The notes under the pieces were generated by a model, which was given only the letters and a program-made list of their open reading frames with translations, was not told the DNA's origin and ran no database searches. From Clostridiales bacterium (GTDB lineage: Bacteria > Bacillota_A > Clostridia > Christensenellales > Christensenellaceae), in the NCBI GenBank assembly GCA_003149735.1, contig QANA01000066.1, positions 7,473 through 15,770 of the forward strand: a DNA stretch of 8,298 nt, written 5' to 3'. Within the stretch, counting starts at the first letter, position 1, and every line of letters starts with the position of its first letter. Below, piece by piece: positions 5,181 through 8,298 of this stretch. A program made the position numbers and the translations under genes.

Positions 5181-6708
5181 GCGGTCTCTCCTGACCGGCA
5201 TATTGCTGATCGGAGTTATTTTGATTGGTTTTGTTGCGTTTTTTGCTGCAAAATGGTATATCGAGGTGTATGGACAGACAGGCTTTGATTCTGTGCTGTT
5301 TACTTTATTTTCCGGGCTCAACGGTGTACAATCGGATCTGATCGGCAACTATCTGTTGAATTCTCTGCTGCCCGCATTGATATGCACGGCGGTGGTAGGC
5401 TTTGTGCTGCTTTACCGGTCGAAGGTGCAGATTCGCCTAAAGGCATTTCAAAAAGTGACGTTCCACTTATACCCTCTGCGCCGTCCGATGGCTGTGATGC
5501 TGTCGTTGCTCCTGTGCGGCTGCTGCGTTTGGAATGCGGCCAATCGCGTGCAATTGCCGCAGTATTTTCGCGATCTTCAGCAGCATACAGATCTTTACGA
5601 GGTGGAATACGTTGCGCCGGAAAGCGTAAACATTGTTTTTCCGGAAGAAAAGCGCAACTTGATCTATATTTTTTTGGAATCCATGGAGTGCACCTTCTTT
5701 TCGGAAGAAGAAGGCGGCGGGCTACAGGAAAATGTAATTCCGGAGTTGTATGCTCTGGCGGCGTCAGAAGAAAATATAAATTTCTCACAGACACAGGGTG
5801 TGGGCGGGAACTGCACAGTTACGGGGGCAACTTGGACGATTGCGGCCATGACTGCACAGACTTCGGGCTTGCCGCTGCGCCTTCCTGCCGGTGCGGATAA
5901 TAATGGATTTGGAGAAAGCGAGACGATTCTTTCCGGTGCCACGACGCTCAACGATCTTTTGCATGCGGAAGGTTATGCACAGGCCTTGATGGTAGGCTCT
6001 AACAGTGACTTCGGTGGACGCAAGCGGTATTTTGAGAACCATGGTGTAGAGACAATCTATGATATTTTTACGGCTCAGGAAGCAGGCTTGATCGATGAGG
6101 ATTACTGGGTCTGGTGGGGCATGGAAGATCTGTATCTCTATGAATATGCGAAGGAAGAAATCACTCAGATGGCGAAAAGGGAACAGCCGTTTGCTTTTAC
6201 CATGCTGACGGTGGATACACATCATGTCGGTGGTTACGTTTGCTCGCTGTGCGGCAAAGAACATGCAGAGCAGTATGAGAACGTCTATGCCTGCGCCAGC
6301 AGACAACTGGCGGAATTCATTACCTGGCTGCAGGAACAGGATTTTTATGAGAACACGACCATTGTGATTACCGGGGATCATCCCAGCATGGATTGGAATT
6401 ATATTCAGCGTAATGTGGATACCGATCATTATACACGGCGCGTATATAACTGCTTTATCAACTCAGCCGTGCAGACAGACTACGCTAAGAACCGGGAATT
6501 TCTTTCTTTTGATATGTTCCCCACCGTTCTGGCTTCTCTGGGTTGTGAGATAGAGGGAGAACGCCTGGGACTGGGCGTGAACCTGTTTTCAGGGGAATCC
6601 ACATTAACGGAACAATATGGATATGCGTATATGGATAGCGAAATTTCAAAAAGCTCTTTCTATTATGACAGCCATTTTATGAAGCTGAGTTCGTTGACGA
6701 AACAGTAA
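5164..6708 (+). CDS. LTA synthase / phosphoglycerol transferase-like membrane sulfatase-fold enzyme
   Basis: A 514-residue membrane enzyme of the alkaline-phosphatase/sulfatase superfamily, in the LtaS/MdoB group that moves phosphoglycerol or phosphoethanolamine onto envelope polymers. About three membrane helices precede the catalytic part: 9-29, 65-85 and 108-126. The extracellular domain begins near 165. Catalytic marks: metal ligand Glu172 in IFLESMECTF, the candidate nucleophile Thr223 in TGATWTIAAM (by position against LtaS), His353/His354 in VDTHHVGG, and metal ligands Asp405 and His406 in ITGDHPSMD. A CxxC at Cys360 and Cys363 follows the histidines. The set looks complete, so activity is expected. 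GAGGAG at 5151-5156 lies 7 bases before the ATG. The WTIAAMTAQTSG context is closer to the MdoB-like branch than to the classical TSD motif of LtaS, so lipoteichoic acid as product is not certain. Confidence 0.9.
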   Translation: MKRKSKRSLLTGILLIGVILIGFVAFFAAKWYIEVYGQTGFDSVLFTLFSGLNGVQSDLIGNYLLNSLLPALICTAVVGFVLLYRSKVQIRLKAFQKVTFHLYPLRRPMAVMLSLLLCGCCVWNAANRVQLPQYFRDLQQHTDLYEVEYVAPESVNIVFPEEKRNLIYIFLESMECTFFSEEEGGGLQENVIPELYALAASEENINFSQTQGVGGNCTVTGATWTIAAMTAQTSGLPLRLPAGADNNGFGESETILSGATTLNDLLHAEGYAQALMVGSNSDFGGRKRYFENHGVETIYDIFTAQEAGLIDEDYWVWWGMEDLYLYEYAKEEITQMAKREQPFAFTMLTVDTHHVGGYVCSLCGKEHAEQYENVYACASRQLAEFITWLQEQDFYENTTIVITGDHPSMDWNYIQRNVDTDHYTRRVYNCFINSAVQTDYAKNREFLSFDMFPTVLASLGCEIEGERLGLGVNLFSGESTLTEQYGYAYMDSEISKSSFYYDSHFMKLSSLTKQ

Positions 6709-6720
6709 GTTTTCAATAGG

Positions 6721-6751
6721 GAAAAAAGCGGAATCTTTTCCGCTTTTTTTT
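6721..6751 (+). terminator. Intrinsic terminator after the LTA-synthase-like gene
   Basis: AGCGGAA / TTCCGCT (6727-6733 and 6738-6744) with a TCTT loop, A-rich before and a run of eight T after. It lies 13 bases past the stop codon and separates this unit from the surface-protein genes. Confidence 0.9.
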
Positions 6752-6810
6752 ATTGTATTTTTTTACGGAGATTTTAAAGAAAGACGGCGCTGAGGTTTAC
6801 AAAGCATGGC

Positions 6811-6816
6811 TATACT
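6811..6816 (+). promoter_or_regulatory. Possible -10 box for the surface-protein operon
   Basis: TATACT is a 5/6 match, 30 bases before the first ATG. No convincing -35 box is present (CTGAGG at 6790-6795 matches at three positions with a 15-base spacer), so an activator may be needed or the call may be wrong. Confidence 0.35.
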
Positions 6817-6833
6817 GAGAATGCAGAAAAGAA

Positions 6834-6840
6834 GAGGTGA
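6834..6840 (+). promoter_or_regulatory. Shine-Dalgarno site deciding the start at 6846
   Basis: GAGGTGA lies 5 bases before the ATG at 6846. The in-frame GTG at 6837 is itself part of this site, so it is not the start. Confidence 0.85.
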
Positions 6841-6845
6841 AATAT

Positions 6846-7334
6846 ATGAACTGGAATCGTCGGACAAAAACAGTGGTATCGGTTATGGCACTGCTGCTGA
6901 TAGGCGTATTGCTGATCGCCTTATATAGTACGATGCATTGGCAGGGGGAGGGAAAAGGAATATCTTTACAGGCGGATGCCAATGCGGAAGAATGGGACGA
7001 TTCGGCAGTGCGTATTTCTGCAGGAGAAGGAATTCGGATTCCCGGCTATGGGGTGATTTATTTTCCACAGAATAGTACGGAAGTGCAGTTGACACTGTAT
7101 AACCCCAAAGAAAACGACTGCTATTTTATATTTGAATTAAATCTGGAGGGAGAGGAAGAACCGATTTATGCTTCCGGCTATGTAGAGCCCGGCAAGGCAA
7201 TCACGCAGCTTTCTTTGAGTAGAGTGCTGAGCGCCGGTACTTATACCTTATATATCAAAGTCAAACCTTATGATATGCAGACGCAAACCTTGTTGAACAA
7301 CGCTGTCGTTAAGACGAAATTAATTGTCCTGTAA
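6846..7334 (+). CDS. Membrane-anchored protein with extracellular beta-rich domain, unknown function
   Basis: I do not know a function for this 162-residue protein. After a basic N-terminus (NWNRRTK) comes one membrane helix at about 9-27 with no clear signal-peptidase site, so it should stay anchored with residues 30-162 outside. The outer part has a spacer, then a compact domain from about 55 that looks all-beta: IRIPGYGVIYFP, TEVQLTLYNPKENDCYFIFELNL, EEPIYASGYVEPGKAIT, LSAGTYTLYIKVKPYD and a final VVKTKLIVL strand. The YNP...N.CYF.FEL and EPGK.I.....L..GTY patterns resemble small anchored proteins I recall near surface-protein genes in Bacillota, but I cannot name the family. The start at 6846 is set by its ribosome site. 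It is followed after 54 bases by a secreted protein gene, so a joint role at the cell surface is likely. Confidence 0.85.
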   Translation: MNWNRRTKTVVSVMALLLIGVLLIALYSTMHWQGEGKGISLQADANAEEWDDSAVRISAGEGIRIPGYGVIYFPQNSTEVQLTLYNPKENDCYFIFELNLEGEEEPIYASGYVEPGKAITQLSLSRVLSAGTYTLYIKVKPYDMQTQTLLNNAVVKTKLIVL

Positions 7335-7343
7335 TGCCAATCC

Positions 7344-7358
7344 GGCACCATGAGTGCC
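7344..7358 (+). promoter_or_regulatory. Intercistronic hairpin
   Basis: GGCAC / GTGCC form a 5-bp stem with a 5-base loop between the two surface genes, 18 bases before the next ribosome site. An alternative pairing uses TGCC at 7336-7339 with GGCA at 7344-7347. No T run follows, so it is not a classical terminator; it might protect or trim the message. Confidence 0.35.
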
Positions 7359-7375
7359 TGATGATAATCAATTTT

Positions 7376-7381
7376 GGAGGG
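7376..7381 (+). promoter_or_regulatory. Shine-Dalgarno site deciding the start at 7389
   Basis: GGAGGG lies 7 bases before the ATG at 7389. The in-frame TTG at 7374 overlaps this site and is rejected as a start. Confidence 0.88.
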
Positions 7382-7388
7382 AAAAAGA

Positions 7389-7934
7389 ATGAAAAAGAAA
7401 CAATGGATTACTGCAATCATGGCAGTGGTTGCCTGCATGGCAATGTCGCTTACGCCTGCGCTGGCGGGGAGTGTAGCTCAGAGCACTGCCGCTGATGGCT
7501 TGGGAACGGAATTTACTTTTGAATTAAAAAATGACCCTACCTACACTGTCACAATCCCCTCTGCCGTGACTTTGACCAAGGAAGGAACACAGGTAGATAT
7601 CGTCGCAGAAAATGTTGCCAACCTGGATAACCAGAAAGTCTCGGTAACTATTGCAGGAACGGATAAATATCGCAACCAGATGGTGCTGGAAGGAAAGGCC
7701 GAAACAGGAGCCAATGCATCTCTCCGCTATCAATTTGTGATGGAAGATGGCAGCATCATTGAGACTACCGGCGGTAAAAACCAGGTAAACGGCGTGGAAT
7801 TGGCTTCCTTTACCGAAAATGGTACGGTCAGCTTTACCGTTCGCCCGGTGCTCACCGGTTCCTCTTCCATTAAGAAAGGAGTGACCTATACGGGCAGCAT
7901 GACTTATGGAATTGAGCTGACAGAACTTGACTGA
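7389..7934 (+). CDS. Secreted beta-rich surface protein, unknown function
   Basis: A 181-residue exported protein that I cannot assign to a named family. It has a classical Sec signal peptide: MKKK, a hydrophobic core at about 7-20, and a signal-peptidase I site after Ala26 (ALA-GS). The mature 155 residues are rich in Thr, Val and Ser with alternating polar and hydrophobic residues. YTVTIPSAVTLTKEG (52-66) and the closing KKGVTYTGSMTYGIEL (162-177) are the sort of strands seen in Gram-positive adhesin-like beta-sandwich domains, where YTVTIP and A/GxYTG-type motifs recur. There is no cysteine in the mature part, no sortase motif and no membrane anchor, so it is either released or held by a partner. 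Candidates for that partner are the anchored protein upstream and the VPQTG protein downstream, whose start overlaps this stop by 8 bases. A pilin-like or adhesin-like role is inference only. Confidence 0.88.
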   Translation: MKKKQWITAIMAVVACMAMSLTPALAGSVAQSTAADGLGTEFTFELKNDPTYTVTIPSAVTLTKEGTQVDIVAENVANLDNQKVSVTIAGTDKYRNQMVLEGKAETGANASLRYQFVMEDGSIIETTGGKNQVNGVELASFTENGTVSFTVRPVLTGSSSIKKGVTYTGSMTYGIELTELD

Positions 7935-8199
7935 GAAAAAAGTTTTTCGCGGCACTTTCAGTCTGCTGCTTTGCCTGCTGTTGCTCTGCTGCCCGGTGAG
8001 CGGGCAGGCAGCACAGAACCCAGAAACGGCTGCGCCGGCAACGGTATTTACTTTTGAAATAGAGGAAGAAGCAGCTGACGCGGATAGTTCTGTGCCGCAA
8101 ACAGGAGAAGCTGACTGCCTTCCGATACTCGGTTGTTTTCAACTGTTTGCCATGATTGGTATAGTGCTGTTCAAACTTCGGAAAGGAAAAGAAGTGTAA
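7927..8199 (+). CDS. Tiny exported protein with sortase-type VPQTG tail
   Basis: A 90-residue protein of unknown function. N-terminus TEKKVFRGT and a leucine-rich core (11-22) make a signal peptide, with possible cleavage around GQA-AQ (26-30). Only about 28 residues, acidic and alanine-rich, follow before VPQTG at 56-60, then a hydrophobic segment at about 65-82 and the basic tail KLRKGKEV. This order is that of a sortase substrate, with V in place of the L of LPxTG. The start is a TTG overlapping the previous stop by 8 bases with only a weak upstream ribosome site, so translation probably depends on the gene before it. No in-frame ATG exists near the N-terminus. With so short a mature part it could be an anchor or adaptor and not an adhesin; it could also be the remnant of a larger protein. 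No sortase gene is in the window. Confidence 0.72.
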   Translation: MTEKKVFRGTFSLLLCLLLLCCPVSGQAAQNPETAAPATVFTFEIEEEAADADSSVPQTGEADCLPILGCFQLFAMIGIVLFKLRKGKEV

Positions 8200-8298
8200 A
8201 AAGAGCTGTCTTTTGGGGCGTTCACATAGGGATTATTGAAAACAACTATAATTTTTGAGTGACGTCCTCAAGCGGTGCCAACAGAAAGACCACACAAC
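8200..8298 (+). other. Non-coding tail of the window
   Basis: I see no gene here. A TATAAT at 8247-8252 could serve a gene beyond the edge, but its only -35-like partner, TTCACA at 8221-8226, is 20 bases away. The AAAAGA / TCTTTT pair just after the last stop is too weak to call a terminator. Confidence 0.4.

Noticed and set aside
5785..6429. Minus-strand open frame of 214 codons opposite the LTA-synthase-like gene.
   Set aside because: The opposite strand encodes a protein with complete catalytic motifs; the antisense product shows no domain logic and no ribosome site was evident.
7911..7934. A frameshift joining the secreted protein to the VPQTG protein so that they form one sortase-anchored protein.
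   Set aside because: The frames overlap by 8 bases, which would allow it, but the second frame opens with its own signal peptide, which would be out of place inside a fusion. Two separate genes fit better.
8200..8217. AAAAGA / TCTTTT after the last gene as a terminator.
   Set aside because: The stem is only six A/T-rich pairs and is followed by GGGG and not by a T run.
8221..8252. TTCACA with TATAAT as a promoter for a gene beyond the window.
   Set aside because: The spacer is 20 bases, too long for a confident sigma-A promoter, and no downstream gene is visible.

Overview
The window looks like ordinary chromosome of a Bacillota (Firmicutes) bacterium with mid-range GC. The strongest signs are a full-length DarA/PstA-type cyclic-di-AMP receptor, strong AGGAGG-type ribosome binding sites, short intergenic gaps, U-tract hairpin terminators, an LTA-synthase-like alkaline-phosphatase-fold membrane enzyme, and a small protein with a sortase-type VPQTG tail. 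I cannot fix the genus. A Clostridia-like member is my best guess, at low confidence. I see no rRNA, tRNA, CRISPR array, insertion sequence or phage gene.

Layout. (1) 1-735: the C-terminal half of enolase, cut by the window edge, closed by a clear terminator. (2) 764-2642: a same-strand run of four genes: a VanX-type D-Ala-D-Ala dipeptidase, a nitroreductase-family flavoprotein, a NUDIX hydrolase and a 70-residue two-helix membrane protein. (3) 2674-2718: a perfect 21-bp inverted repeat acting as a bidirectional terminator between this run and a convergent minus-strand D-2-hydroxyacid dehydrogenase (2726-3688). (4) 3745-4189: a minus-strand monocistronic darA-type gene with a recognisable sigma-A promoter, a leader hairpin and its own terminator. 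(5) 4251-4770: a divergent dUTPase (dut) with an extended -10 promoter. (6) 4775-6751: a promoter, a small three-helix membrane protein, an overlapping LTA-synthase/phosphoglycerol-transferase-like enzyme, and a terminator. (7) 6811-8199: three tightly packed genes for surface or exported proteins: a membrane-anchored ectodomain protein, a secreted beta-rich protein, and a 90-residue protein that is almost only signal peptide plus sortase-type tail. No convincing terminator follows, so this operon may continue past the window.

How the genes relate. The first four-gene run suggests housekeeping, detoxification and nucleotide or cell-wall turnover. darA and dut share one AT-rich divergent control region. 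The 4848-6708 pair probably builds or decorates an envelope polymer at the outer face of the membrane. The last three genes are the least familiar part: they read as a compact cell-surface cassette of unknown function and are the best candidate here for something undescribed. Several gene starts were moved downstream of the longest reading frame because promoter -10 boxes or Shine-Dalgarno sequences sit on the first possible start codon.
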